NCBI GenBank assembly: GCA_029975525.1
Contig: JARKOX010000146.1
Coordinates: 1-59,099, forward strand
Direction of reading: 5' to 3'
DNA length: 59,099 nt
Source: Prolixibacteraceae bacterium
GTDB taxonomy: Bacteria > Bacteroidota > Bacteroidia > Bacteroidales > Prolixibacteraceae
Below, piece after piece: positions 7,977 to 16,696 of this stretch. How positions within the stretch are numbered: position 1 is the stretch's first letter; each line of letters opens with the position of its first letter. Below the pieces are notes generated by a model. It was not told where the DNA came from, searched no databases, and was given only the letters and a program-made list of their open reading frames with translations. The position numbers and the translations under genes are program-made.

Positions 7977-9143
7977 TTATTTGAGGAAACCGGTGACTTT
8001 GCTGAAAACCTGTCTGAAACAGGTGTCAACCTGTGCAAGCAGGTTTTGGTTGTTGAGCGGGAACGGACTTTCGTGGGTGTAGGGATAGGGGAAATCGAGG
8101 ATATCAACCCGGGTCGGAAGGTTCATCCGGTGCCCTTTCAGGGTGAGCAGGATGGCCGATGCCGGAACCACTTTGTCGTGCGAGAGGCCGATGGCGTAAA
8201 TTCGTTCCCCGATTTTTTGCAGGATCTGTTCACGCGCCGTGCGTCCCTCCTTCAGGAAGGTCATATAACGAAGGGTTTCCCAGGTATTTCTGAATTCGCT
8301 GAACCCCGGCAGGTTGAGGTGTTTTTTCATCCGTTTGAAATTTTTGAGATCGGCCAGCGACCGCAGCCGCTGAAATGCCCGGCTGTCCATGATAAAGCGC
8401 GAAGCGCCGTTCAGGTGGTCGAAGGTGGCGCCGCCGCAAAAGAGGCAGAGTTTGGTGTCGTCAAACAGGTTGCGGGGATTGTCCATCACCAGCAATTCCG
8501 ACAGAAACGCCCCGATAGAATAGGAAAAAATATTGATCCGCGTCCCCTCGCGGAACAACGGGTGGCTGCCCTCTTTGATTGAGGCGACCAGCCTGACGAC
8601 GTCGAGGTAACTTTGCATACCCGAAATCATAAACTGTTCCGGATGGTTTTCAATGCGGGCGCTCAGGGCAGCATTGACGTAGGTGGCATCTTTCAGGCCG
8701 GGCGAAATCGATTTGCGCAGCGCCACAACCTGCGACATGGCCCGCGCGTCGCTCCATTTTTCGGGCGACCGGTTCATGTGAAAAGCTATCGGGAAAAGGA
8801 TGACTGCCTGCCCGGTCTCTTCCGACAGGTATTTGGCCCAAACCAGGTACTTGTCCCAGCTCCGTTCGTTTAATCCGTGAAGCATCAGGATCGCACTGTC
8901 CGATTTTCCGGTCTGTTCCGAAATGATCACCGGGTAGGTGAAGCTCTCGTTTTGTGGCGAACGGCTCTCCATCAGCTCCGGATCGTAGAGGCTGCTGCCC
9001 GGGGTGACGGCTGCCTCAAATGCCGGAAAACGGGACTCGAACCGGCAGTTGACAATCCGGGTCGACAAATCTTTAATCCGGATCAATTCTTTGTCCGAAT
9101 TGAAATCCTTTTTTAAGAGTTGGTGTTGCGTAATGTAGTCCAT
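7977..9143 (-). CDS. DUF6051-like alpha/beta-hydrolase fold protein
   Basis: 388 residues with no signal peptide. The core looks like an alpha/beta hydrolase: the oxyanion-side motif ILMLHGLNERSW (about residues 85-96), a nucleophile elbow NIFSYSIGAFLSELL with S209 as likely nucleophile, an acid in GLSHDKVVPA near residue 345, and a late histidine in LKGHRMNLP. The elbow is S-x-S-x-G rather than the usual G-x-S-x-G. The length and the N-terminal 80 residues fit the uncharacterised Bacteroidota family DUF6051, to the best of my recognition. The gene stands alone and diverges from the LytTR regulator gene at 9422 across 278 nt. The substrate is unknown. Confidence 0.65.
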   Translation of the reverse strand: MDYITQHQLLKKDFNSDKELIRIKDLSTRIVNCRFESRFPAFEAAVTPGSSLYDPELMESRSPQNESFTYPVIISEQTGKSDSAILMLHGLNERSWDKYLVWAKYLSEETGQAVILFPIAFHMNRSPEKWSDARAMSQVVALRKSISPGLKDATYVNAALSARIENHPEQFMISGMQSYLDVVRLVASIKEGSHPLFREGTRINIFSYSIGAFLSELLVMDNPRNLFDDTKLCLFCGGATFDHLNGASRFIMDSRAFQRLRSLADLKNFKRMKKHLNLPGFSEFRNTWETLRYMTFLKEGRTAREQILQKIGERIYAIGLSHDKVVPASAILLTLKGHRMNLPTRVDILDFPYPYTHESPFPLNNQNLLAQVDTCFRQVFSKVTGFLK

Positions 9144-9421
9144 CGCTGTGCAGGTGTTTTGTTATCAGTCGCTTGTGTAAATAAACGGCATTTTTGGAGA
9201 GGTTAAAAAAAAATGTTGCCTGGTCCGGAATAGCGGGACAAAACGAAAAAGACAGGGGCAGAATCGGGCATGCTGGGGCGAAAATCAGTGCGAAGCGGGG
9301 GTAGGGATAAGGCCGGTTGAAAAGGAATAGGTATGTTTACGTAAAATTAACCCGCAAAACGGGAACACCACGAAAATATGTCTAATTTTAACACAGATCA
9401 CTGTTCGTTTAACCTGAAGGA

Positions 9422-10282
9422 ATGAGGAGCGGAAAGCGGAAGATGCCGGAGTTTTTTATCAGCAAGCGGAATACGGTAATACAGATCGTGTTTACCACGG
9501 TGTTTGCGTTTGTATTCATTAATATCTATAAACCATTTGGTTCGCAGCAATGGTACAACATCACCCAGCTGCAGTTTTTCCTGTTTTCGGGATTGCTGGT
9601 GATTCAGGGAATGGTGGTGGTGCTGCTGAGTCGGATTGTCCTGTTTCAGGTGAAAAAACGAAGGCACATCACCGTCCGGTATTATGCCGTGATGATTGCC
9701 CTCGAAATTATCGTGATGGCAGCTTTTTACGCTACCTACGAAAAACTGATTATCAAAGAGGAGCGGATGTTTATCGATTTGTGGTATGTGGCCGGCGGAA
9801 ACACCTCCCTGATCCTGCTGATTCCTTACCTGATCAGTTCGCTCTATTTTGCGTGGCAGGACAAAAAGCACAACCTCGAAAAACTGATGATGGAGAAGAC
9901 GGCTGCCGTGCCGCTCCAATTTATCCCGTTCAGGGACGAAAAAGAGGCCCTGAAAATTACCATCAAAGCTTCTGATCTTTTCTACATCGAGTCGAGCGAC
10001 AACTATGTGACGATTCATTATGCCGACGGGACTGCCGTAAAAAAGTACCTGCTGCGCAACAGTATGAAAAAGATGGAAGAGCTTCTGCGTCCGTACCCGG
10101 TGATCCGGTGTCACCGTTTTTTTATGGTGAATATCCGACAGGTAAAAATGGTGAGGAAAGGAAAACGAGGATACGAGATTGAAATGAACATGCCCGACCG
10201 TCGCATTCTACCCATTACAAAAACGTACGAAAGAGCGGTGATCAGCCGTTTTCATCCCGGACAGGAGTTGCAGGAAGGATGA
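9422..10282 (+). CDS. Membrane-anchored LytTR-family DNA-binding regulator
   Basis: 286 residues. Four hydrophobic helices lie at about residues 17-36, 46-72, 84-104 and 117-141, followed by a cytoplasmic linker and a C-terminal LytTR DNA-binding domain (about 175-280) with the typical motifs DLFYIESSDNYVTIHYADG, LRNSMKKMEELL and VIRCHRFFMVNIRQV. It has no receiver domain, so it is a one-component regulator with a membrane sensor part. It probably binds tandem 9-bp repeats in target promoters, as LytTR proteins do. A second possible start, MPEFFISK, lies seven codons in and also has purine-rich sequence upstream. The regulator is divergent from the DUF6051 gene and convergent with the lyase gene; its target is not evident. 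Confidence 0.87.
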   Translation: MRSGKRKMPEFFISKRNTVIQIVFTTVFAFVFINIYKPFGSQQWYNITQLQFFLFSGLLVIQGMVVVLLSRIVLFQVKKRRHITVRYYAVMIALEIIVMAAFYATYEKLIIKEERMFIDLWYVAGGNTSLILLIPYLISSLYFAWQDKKHNLEKLMMEKTAAVPLQFIPFRDEKEALKITIKASDLFYIESSDNYVTIHYADGTAVKKYLLRNSMKKMEELLRPYPVIRCHRFFMVNIRQVKMVRKGKRGYEIEMNMPDRRILPITKTYERAVISRFHPGQELQEG

Positions 10283-10311
10283 CCCGTCCCGGGTGGGAGA
10301 GGCCATCCTTT
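10274..10311. terminator. Hairpin between convergent genes
   Basis: AAGGATG (10275-10281) pairs with CATCCTT (10304-10310), and an inner ACCCG/CGGGT stem (10282-10286 with 10290-10294) lies inside it. The stem includes the stop codon of the LytTR gene and lies 31 nt past the stop of the convergent lyase gene, so it can serve both. The inner CCCGTCCCGGGTGGGAGA stretch is shared with the repeats at 12341 and 50450. Confidence 0.55.
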
Positions 10312-10341
10312 CCTATCTTCATTTATTTTCTGAAAAGAAAG

Positions 10342-12207
10342 TTATTCACCACTCAGCTTAACGGTTATCTCGCCTTTTCCATCAGGAAAAAGGTAGGCCG
10401 GCATTTCGATCTCCACCCGTTTCAGGTTGGGAATCCGGCGGTCAATTTTCAGTGGCGGCGGGTCGAGCGAGATGATTGAAACGGAGAGATTTTGCGGGGC
10501 GGTTATTTCGAGTTTCAGCTGCTTGCCGTCCTGCTTCAGCAATGCCCCGCCCGGAACCGGAATCACGTCGGCAGTAGTCATCAGCTGCCAGGTGATGTTG
10601 CGGGTGTTTTCGAGCAGTTCAAACTGGTCACTTATCAGTAGCGAGCGGTCCGATTCCTTCACAAACCGGCGGGTCGCCTGTTTCAGTAAACTGTCGAAGA
10701 CAGCCGTCAGGTTAATGGTCGCCTCGGGGACCGGCAGCTCTTTGTAGTCGGTAATCGGGGCAAAGCCGTCAGCTTTATGGCGTTCTCCGTTTACGGTGAG
10801 GGTGCTGTGACCGTGGTTCCCTTTGGTGAGAAGCTGCCAGCGTTCGCAGGTTTGGCATCTTCCCCACAGGTCGAAGCCGATCTGCTCCAGTTCGTTGTAT
10901 CCCTGGTTTCCGGGATCGACTACCCAGCGTACACCGTCGAGTTCAAAAATGAAACTGCCGGCATCCATGTTCCCGTGACTGATGGTGGCGCGACCTCCTT
11001 TTCCGCCGAAGTAATACTGTCCGGGGGCGTCTTTTGGGGCGCGGAAAATTACCAGCGGGTTGTCGCCGCCGCCGTGCCACGCTTCCGGAAGTTCAGTACG
11101 GGAAGCCGTGTTAACCTGAGCCAGCCACACCAGTCCCTGTACGGCAAAACGGCTGGTTTCGCCGCGTGTGTCCACAGCATTCAGAAAATAGTCGGGCTGG
11201 TAGTAGAGTGAGTTGCCGGTTTGGGCAGCAAACCATGCCAGCGGGATGGCACCGCTACCGGTTTCGCGGTCGCCGCAATCGGCATAATTGAAGAACCATC
11301 CCGACGGGGCTGTTACCAGCAGGCGGAAGGTGGCGCTTTCGAGGAATGCCGGGTATTCCGACAGCCCGAAATCAGTGCCAAATGCGGTGGTCAGCATCGA
11401 GGAGGTGAGGATGGAGTAGCTGGTTCCATATCCCCAGTAGGTGGCGCCTTCCGGGTAAATGCCATCGGGGAGATACTCTTTCAGGGCGTAGGGCATCCCG
11501 TCGAGTGAGCGGGCAATGGTTTCGGCAGCCAGTTTCGGGTCTTTCTCCGCAATGGCAATCGAGGCAGCAATCATTCCGCCGTTACATACCTGGTTCCAGT
11601 TGTTGGTGCCTTTGATCCAGCTCATCCGGCCGTTGTAGCTTGGGCGGATTCCTTTTTCGATGAGGGCGGTTTTGGCGGCTGCCACCGTTGTAGTAGGCAG
11701 GAAGCTGCCGGTCCAGTCGATGGCCAGCGCTACGGCAAACGACATTTCGGCCACGTCGAGGAAATGGGACGGGTTCCAGTCCTGAAAGCTGCAGACCGCC
11801 ATCAGCTCCTGGTTAATACGCTTCAGAACAGCCGGCTCCTTGTCGATGCGGTAAACGAGGCAGAGTGTTCCCATACGGGAAACCATCTCGCGTGAAACCG
11901 AAAGCAGGCGCCGTCCCTGCAGTTTGTGTTCAAGCAGCGGCTTTTGCAGGATGGCCGTTGCGTCGGCTTTGATCGCCCGGTAAAATGCCTGGGCCGGGGC
12001 ATCGGTTTTTAGTTTGGCTTTTAGTTGTTGTTCAATGGCAGGGGTTAAAATCAGACGGGGGCTTTTTTTACTGAGGTTTTTCTTTAACCACGTCACAGTG
12101 ACCGGATTTTCCAGCAGGGGCATTGGATCGCTTGACTGCGACCAGCCAATCAACGGAAGAAACAGCACGACAGTGAGGAGGTAAACAACCAGAGAATTTT
12201 TTTTCAT
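10342..12207 (-). CDS. Heparinase II/III-family polysaccharide lyase, secreted
   Basis: 621 residues with a signal peptide (MKKNSLVVYLLTVVLFLPLI, cleavage likely after GWSQ). The N-terminal half is an alpha/alpha toroid carrying TNNWNQVCNGGMIAAS (201-216) and DGIYPEGATYWGYG (248-261), where heparinase II-type lyases place catalytic asparagine, histidine and tyrosine residues. The second half is a beta-sandwich beginning near residue 405 with ISHGNMDAGSFIFELDG and WVVDPG, the heparinase II/III signature. It should cleave uronate-containing polysaccharide by beta-elimination in the periplasm. The NNWNQVC block resembles PL21-type heparinase II, but I cannot settle the PL family or substrate. 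It is monocistronic, and no sulfatase or SusCD genes are adjacent. Confidence 0.83.
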   Translation of the reverse strand: MKKNSLVVYLLTVVLFLPLIGWSQSSDPMPLLENPVTVTWLKKNLSKKSPRLILTPAIEQQLKAKLKTDAPAQAFYRAIKADATAILQKPLLEHKLQGRRLLSVSREMVSRMGTLCLVYRIDKEPAVLKRINQELMAVCSFQDWNPSHFLDVAEMSFAVALAIDWTGSFLPTTTVAAAKTALIEKGIRPSYNGRMSWIKGTNNWNQVCNGGMIAASIAIAEKDPKLAAETIARSLDGMPYALKEYLPDGIYPEGATYWGYGTSYSILTSSMLTTAFGTDFGLSEYPAFLESATFRLLVTAPSGWFFNYADCGDRETGSGAIPLAWFAAQTGNSLYYQPDYFLNAVDTRGETSRFAVQGLVWLAQVNTASRTELPEAWHGGGDNPLVIFRAPKDAPGQYYFGGKGGRATISHGNMDAGSFIFELDGVRWVVDPGNQGYNELEQIGFDLWGRCQTCERWQLLTKGNHGHSTLTVNGERHKADGFAPITDYKELPVPEATINLTAVFDSLLKQATRRFVKESDRSLLISDQFELLENTRNITWQLMTTADVIPVPGGALLKQDGKQLKLEITAPQNLSVSIISLDPPPLKIDRRIPNLKRVEIEMPAYLFPDGKGEITVKLSGE

Positions 12208-12320
12208 GGTCAGCTTTTTAGTAGATTTATGGAGAGCAAGTTTACTAAAAAAGCACTTTCAACAGACTTTTAAAAGTTTTTTCTCCTTGCTGCCGGCCGT
12301 TTTCATGGTGCCATTTTGTA

Positions 12321-12882
12321 TATCCGGCGGCTATAAATATTTCACCCGTCCCGGGTGGGAGAAACGGCAACCATTTGGCCATCCGACAATTTGACCATTC
12401 TGCGGTTTCTGATTTCTTGTTCGATGTTTTTTATTGCTCGATTTTTTTCAACCATCCAACCATTTAGCCATTCAATCACTTGACCATTCAAATTTCCAAC
12501 ACCCAATACCCAACAGCCAATATCCAAAACGGAATTTTATGCAGAATCCTGCTCCCCCGTCCGTTTGGAAGGGGGCTGGGGGAAGGTTTTTCCGGCGTTT
12601 ACAGACATTTCACCCGTTCCGGGTGGTGGAAAACGGTAACCATTTGACCATTCAACTATCCAACCATTTAGCCATTCAAACGCCCAATATTCAACAGCCA
12701 ATATCCAATAACCAAGAAATTGCGATTGCTGCGGTGTTACTCCCCCGTCCGTTTGGAAGGGGGCCGGGGGGAAGGTCTGTCCGACGGCTATAAACCTTTC
12801 ATCCGTTCCGGGTGGTGGAAACACCAACCATTTGACAATTCAACCATATAACCATCCAACCTTCCAGCCATTTAATCATTCT
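12321..12882. repeat. Mosaic intergenic repeat, about 2.5 tandem units
   Basis: The gap between the lyase and DUF5916 genes (12208-12881) holds no credible gene but three successive units at about 12321-12589, 12590-12777 and 12778-12882. Each unit has the same modules in order: a CGGCTATAAA-like lead, a hairpin CACCCGTTCCGGGTG, a run built from AACCATTTGACCATTCAA-type words, a CCCAATACCCAACAGCCAAT stretch, and a CTCCCCCGTCCGTTTGGAAG then GGGGGCTGGGGGAAGG hairpin. The third unit stops after the CCATTT-type run. A copy in opposite orientation lies at 50222-50480. These look like dispersed non-coding repeats rather than genes; open frames within them encode only low-complexity peptides. Nothing else is visible from 12208 to 12320. 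Confidence 0.85.
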
Positions 12883-15059
12883 TAATTCAGCCAGTAGGTG
12901 AGTTTGAGTACCAACGCGCGGTTTCGCGGAGTCCAGGCGCCGGGCAGATAGTTGTCGGTGTAGACCACAAAAAGGTCGGAAACCGGCTGGTAGCGCCACT
13001 GAAAGCGCATGTTCAGGTTCATGTTGTCGACCTGTTCGTTGTATTGCACAAAAGTAGAGAGGAAGATTTTGTCGGTAAACGTGAGGTCGAGTTTTGGTCC
13101 GACCAGCCAGAATTGCTGCCGCTCGAACGGCGCCGGCAGCGCAATGTCGGTGTAGGTGAAGTTGACGGAGAGGTTGGCATAGGGCTGGTAACGGTAGCTG
13201 ACGCGTCCTTCCAGGTAGTTTCCGTGGCCACTGTAAAAACCGCCTTTCATGGCTTTGGCCTCCCAGGTTAAATTTTTTCGGTTGTCAGAATAAAATTGCA
13301 TAAAAAGGTGTTGCCAGCGGTATTCGCTGCCTGCGGGGAGCACCTGCTGACTGGCGTGCGAAGGGTCAAAATCTTTCAGAAGTTTGACGAAAAAGTCCTG
13401 CGCGCCGGCGAGAAGCCGGGCGTTGTTGCGAAACTGCACCTGGTAGCCCAGCGTATTTTCGTGGTCGATTTTATGGTAGCCGGAGTCGTAAAAATTTTCA
13501 CTTTCGAGAAACGGGCCGTGGGCGATTACTCTTTTGTTGGGGACAAAGATCCAGGCGATTTCGGGGCCGAGGAAATTGTAGCCGTTTCGGCGGACAAACC
13601 CGGCTTCGGCGAGATAGTTTTCCCCCACGCTGGTCTGCGAAAGTTCGATCTGGATATTCTTGCGGTTATACGAAAGCATGGCGCCCTGGGCGTACTGTTT
13701 GTCCGGGTTTCCGGGCTGGAACGAACGGTGGTAGAAGAGTTTTCCGTTCCAGAAGTTGTTTTTGCTGGCCAGGTTGTAGTCGAAGCCTGCCACCCGGTTG
13801 AACTGGCCGGAATCGGCCGGTTGGTTCAGGTACTCTTTGTTGACCAGGATAAGTCCGAAGTTGGAACGGGCGAAAACTTTTTTCTGCACCGACAGCACGG
13901 AGAAGTTGCGCGAGAGATGCTCCACCGTTTTTTCGGTGGTCATGTTCATAAAACCGACCCGCCAGTCGTTGCCGATTTTACCGCTGAGGCGCGCTCCTCC
14001 CAGCACCGGCGCATCCAGTCCGATGCGCCGCGAAAAGAAGGGGGTAACCGTATTGTAGCCAAATCCGGAGAAGAGGTCGCTGTTTTCGAGGAAAAACTGC
14101 CTTTTTTCAGGATAAAAAAGTTCGAAGCGGTCTACGTTCATCTGCTGCTGGTCCACTTCAACCTGCGCAAAATCGGGGTTGTAGGTCAGGTCGAGGTTGA
14201 GCGACGAGGAGAGTCCCACTTTGGCATCGAAGCCGAAATCCTTGCGGTAGCCGGCGTCGGCGGTTTCTTCGAAGTTTTTGGAATAACTTCCGAAGAGATA
14301 TGGAATAACCGAAAGGTTGAGACGGGGACGGGGCAGTGGCTCGTCGAATTTCAAGACGCCGGCGTAGGCCAGCGAAGCGGTTGGGAACTGCCGGGGGACG
14401 GGCGCCCACGACGATTTTTCGTTGGTTTTCAGGTCGAGCCGGCTGAAGTTGGCATTCCAGCGCTGGCTGCCGGCCGGGTAGCGCAGCGACTTAAAGGGGA
14501 TGCGCAGTTCGGCGGTCCACCGGTCGGGGTGATGTTTTATTTTCGACTCCATTTTGCAGTCCCAGTCGAGATTTGAGCCGGCACCGTCGTGCATCAGCCC
14601 GTCCCACATGGCGCCCGATGCCGATACGCCGAAAGAAAACCCGTTGGTCTGGTCCAAAAAAGTGTCGAAAAAAGCGAGGAAGTTATCGTTGTTGCCAAAG
14701 ATGAAATCGCGGCGGAACGATTCGGCAATTCGTTTTCCCGGCACGGTGTCGTAAAAAACAATGGCCACATAAAGCGCTTTGTCGTCGTAGGTCAGCATCA
14801 CTTCCGAAGGTTGTACCGCCTTCCCGGTATCGATGGGCAGCACCAGGAAAAAATCGGTGGCTTTTTGGGCTGCCTGCCAGTCGGGTTCGTCAATTATTCC
14901 GTCAATTTTAATGGGGGCCTGTGCTTTCAGGGTGTGGTAAACGAAATTTTTGTTGAAAGTTTCGATGATCGTGTCTTTTTTCGATTTCAGGAACGAAGCC
15001 GGAAAAACATTCAGGGAAATCACCAAAAAGAGGAAAAGCGTGCTGATCGTTTTGGTCAT
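12882..15059 (-). CDS. DUF5916 outer-membrane protein with CBM9-like N-terminal domain
   Basis: 725 residues. A signal peptide (MTKTISTLFLFLVISLNVFP) is followed by a carbohydrate-binding-module-9-like domain at about residues 45-205, with the opening IKIDGIIDEPDWQAA, the YDDKALYVAIVFYD strand, and RWTAELRIPFKSLRY near its end. The rest (about 225-725) is DUF5916: a long series of amphipathic strands including YPEKRQFFLENSDLFSGFG and PFFSRRIGL, which are family hallmarks, ending in LKLTYWLN as expected for a barrel. The family is widespread in Bacteroidota, and its role, perhaps sugar or peptide related at the outer membrane, is unknown. The stop lies at the edge of the repeat block. A -7 box is present 36 nt before the ATG. 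Confidence 0.88.
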   Translation of the reverse strand: MTKTISTLFLFLVISLNVFPASFLKSKKDTIIETFNKNFVYHTLKAQAPIKIDGIIDEPDWQAAQKATDFFLVLPIDTGKAVQPSEVMLTYDDKALYVAIVFYDTVPGKRIAESFRRDFIFGNNDNFLAFFDTFLDQTNGFSFGVSASGAMWDGLMHDGAGSNLDWDCKMESKIKHHPDRWTAELRIPFKSLRYPAGSQRWNANFSRLDLKTNEKSSWAPVPRQFPTASLAYAGVLKFDEPLPRPRLNLSVIPYLFGSYSKNFEETADAGYRKDFGFDAKVGLSSSLNLDLTYNPDFAQVEVDQQQMNVDRFELFYPEKRQFFLENSDLFSGFGYNTVTPFFSRRIGLDAPVLGGARLSGKIGNDWRVGFMNMTTEKTVEHLSRNFSVLSVQKKVFARSNFGLILVNKEYLNQPADSGQFNRVAGFDYNLASKNNFWNGKLFYHRSFQPGNPDKQYAQGAMLSYNRKNIQIELSQTSVGENYLAEAGFVRRNGYNFLGPEIAWIFVPNKRVIAHGPFLESENFYDSGYHKIDHENTLGYQVQFRNNARLLAGAQDFFVKLLKDFDPSHASQQVLPAGSEYRWQHLFMQFYSDNRKNLTWEAKAMKGGFYSGHGNYLEGRVSYRYQPYANLSVNFTYTDIALPAPFERQQFWLVGPKLDLTFTDKIFLSTFVQYNEQVDNMNLNMRFQWRYQPVSDLFVVYTDNYLPGAWTPRNRALVLKLTYWLN

Positions 15060-15094
15060 GTCAGGTTTTGTTTAGCAAGAGACAATTGGTCACA

Positions 15095-15102
15095 CAAATA
15101 TA
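15095..15102 (-). promoter_or_regulatory. Promoter -7 box for the DUF5916 gene
   Basis: The minus strand reads TATATTTG, an exact TAnnTTTG match, 36 nt before the ATG at 15059. I find no strong -33 TTTG at the expected distance. Confidence 0.45.
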
Positions 15103-15238
15103 TTTAAGTTGTTCATTTTTCAGCTGTTCTGTCTTGCAGAAAACAGGCGGCAGGCGATTCGGGAAAGTTAACGGCCGTTTGTAGTGCGGGGAAAGCCGTT
15201 TTTGTTGGGAGACCGGGGGAGGTCCGGCAGCGGGCAAG

Positions 15239-15272
15239 TCCCAGAAGAGCTGCGGGAACAGCTCTTCTGGGA
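15239..15272 (-). terminator. Strong hairpin after the exporter operon
   Basis: A perfect 14-bp inverted repeat: TCCCAGAAGAGCTG (15239-15252) with CAGCTCTTCTGGGA (15259-15272) and a six-base loop. It starts 14 nt past the tolC-like stop codon at 15286. There is no clear T tract on the downstream side, so termination efficiency is uncertain, but the position fits the end of the five-gene exporter operon. Confidence 0.7.
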
Positions 15273-15285
15273 TCAGCCGGAACAG

Positions 15286-16632
15286 CTACAGGGTAATGGT
15301 TTTTCCGCTGTAAAAGTCAAGGATTTTGGTGCGGAAAATAAATTCGTATTTGGCCTGTAACAATTCGCTTTGGGCAGTGGTGAGGTTGTTTTTGCTCTGG
15401 TTGTATTCCACCGAGTTCACCATGCCGACATTAAATTTCTCTTCGGTGTAACGGAAGGCTTCTTCGTTTGATTTTACCGATTTTTCGCTGGAGACATATC
15501 TTTTCAGGGCAGCCAGGGCATTGGTGTAAGCCTGTTCAATGTCTTTCTGCAGCAGGTTGCGGGCAGCCTGCAGGCGCAGTTCGTAATCTTGAATCTGCAG
15601 CTGGGCGTTTGAGATGCCGTTGCGCACCTGCAGCCGGTTGAAGATGGGGATGTTCATGGTGAAGCCAAAACCGTATCGTTTGTTGTTTTTGAGCTGCTCA
15701 GAAAACGGGATAACTTCGCGTTCCAGCGGGTTGCTGTCGATGGCGCGGGTGTAGTTGTCGTTGTAGTTGTTGTAGTAGTTGGCGCCGAAGCTGAGCCGCG
15801 GGTAGAGGTTTCCTTTGGCCTGCTGGAGCTGTGTGCGGGCGCTTTCAACCCTGAGCTGGGCCGCTTTGATTTCGGGGCGGTGCTGCACGGCATCGCGGAA
15901 AATTTCCAGCGAATTGAAGACGGTGGTGTTGGTTTCGATGGCAGGCAGCGACGGTTTTTCAATTTTGAAACTTTGCGAAATGGGGAGTTCCAGCAGCTGA
16001 TAGATGTTGATGTAGGCGAGCTGGGCGCGGTTTTGGTCGTTGACCAGTTGCAGCTCTTCGCGGGCCAGCTGTGCTTCAATTTCAAGCAGGGCGCCGCGGG
16101 CCAGGCTGCCGGCTTCCACCAGCTGCTCGGTGCGGGTGATTTGCTGTTTGGTGACAGCTGTCTGCGCTTCGGCAATAGCGGTGAGCTCCTCGGCAAAGAG
16201 GATCTCGAGGTAGAGCGCGGCAATATTCAGCACCAGGTCATCTTTGGCCTTTTGCAGATCCTGGAGGCTGGCCTGCAAATCGAGCTGGCGCTGTTTGACC
16301 GTATTCTGCAGGACAAACCCGTTCCACAACGTGATGTCGGTACCCAGGTAGCCCGACAAACTGGTTGAATTGGTGTTTTCGTATGTGTTTTCGAAGGTCA
16401 GCGACCGGCCGAAGTTGTAGTTGTTGCCGATTTGCCCGTTGAGGTTGGGCAGCCGGTCGAGCTGCGACTGTTTCACCAGGTTTTGCTGGTATTGCGAATT
16501 GAGCGTCTGTTGTTTTATCTGGATGTTATTTTCCAGGGCGTAGTCGATACATTTTTGCAACGACCACGTTTCCTGCGCCCCCGCGGAGCATAAAACGAAG
16601 AAGGCGGCGAAAAATAAGGCAAGTTGTTTCAT
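15286..16632 (-). CDS. TolC-family outer-membrane efflux protein
   Basis: 448 residues. I start it at MKQLALFFAAFFVLCSAGAQ, a clean signal peptide, although the frame is open 30 codons upstream. It shows the two tandem OEP repeats of TolC channels: WSLQKCIDYALENNIQIKQQ at the N-terminus, long coiled-coil helices rich in A, Q, L and E at about residues 130-220 and 335-415, and the NVGMVNSVEYNQSKNNL block near the end that marks the second repeat. It should form the outer-membrane exit duct for the adaptor, permeases and ATPase encoded upstream in the same operon. It is the last gene, 64 nt after the adaptor stop, and is followed by a 14-bp hairpin. Confidence 0.92.
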   Translation of the reverse strand: MKQLALFFAAFFVLCSAGAQETWSLQKCIDYALENNIQIKQQTLNSQYQQNLVKQSQLDRLPNLNGQIGNNYNFGRSLTFENTYENTNSTSLSGYLGTDITLWNGFVLQNTVKQRQLDLQASLQDLQKAKDDLVLNIAALYLEILFAEELTAIAEAQTAVTKQQITRTEQLVEAGSLARGALLEIEAQLAREELQLVNDQNRAQLAYINIYQLLELPISQSFKIEKPSLPAIETNTTVFNSLEIFRDAVQHRPEIKAAQLRVESARTQLQQAKGNLYPRLSFGANYYNNYNDNYTRAIDSNPLEREVIPFSEQLKNNKRYGFGFTMNIPIFNRLQVRNGISNAQLQIQDYELRLQAARNLLQKDIEQAYTNALAALKRYVSSEKSVKSNEEAFRYTEEKFNVGMVNSVEYNQSKNNLTTAQSELLQAKYEFIFRTKILDFYSGKTITL

Positions 16633-16696
16633 CTTATCAGTTGTTAATTTTTGAAAAGCTAATTTACACAGATCAAGCTGAATGACAAGTGAGAGG

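Noticed and set aside
12321..12882. CRISPR array in the repeat block
   Set aside because: Units are long and mosaic with unequal spacing, have no constant repeat of 24-40 nt with unique spacers, and no cas genes are near.
12342..12999. Three short minus-strand frames giving peptides like GCWVLGVGNLNGQVIEW
   Set aside because: They are translations of the CCATTT/CCAATA repeat words, a known source of false genes; no binding sites.
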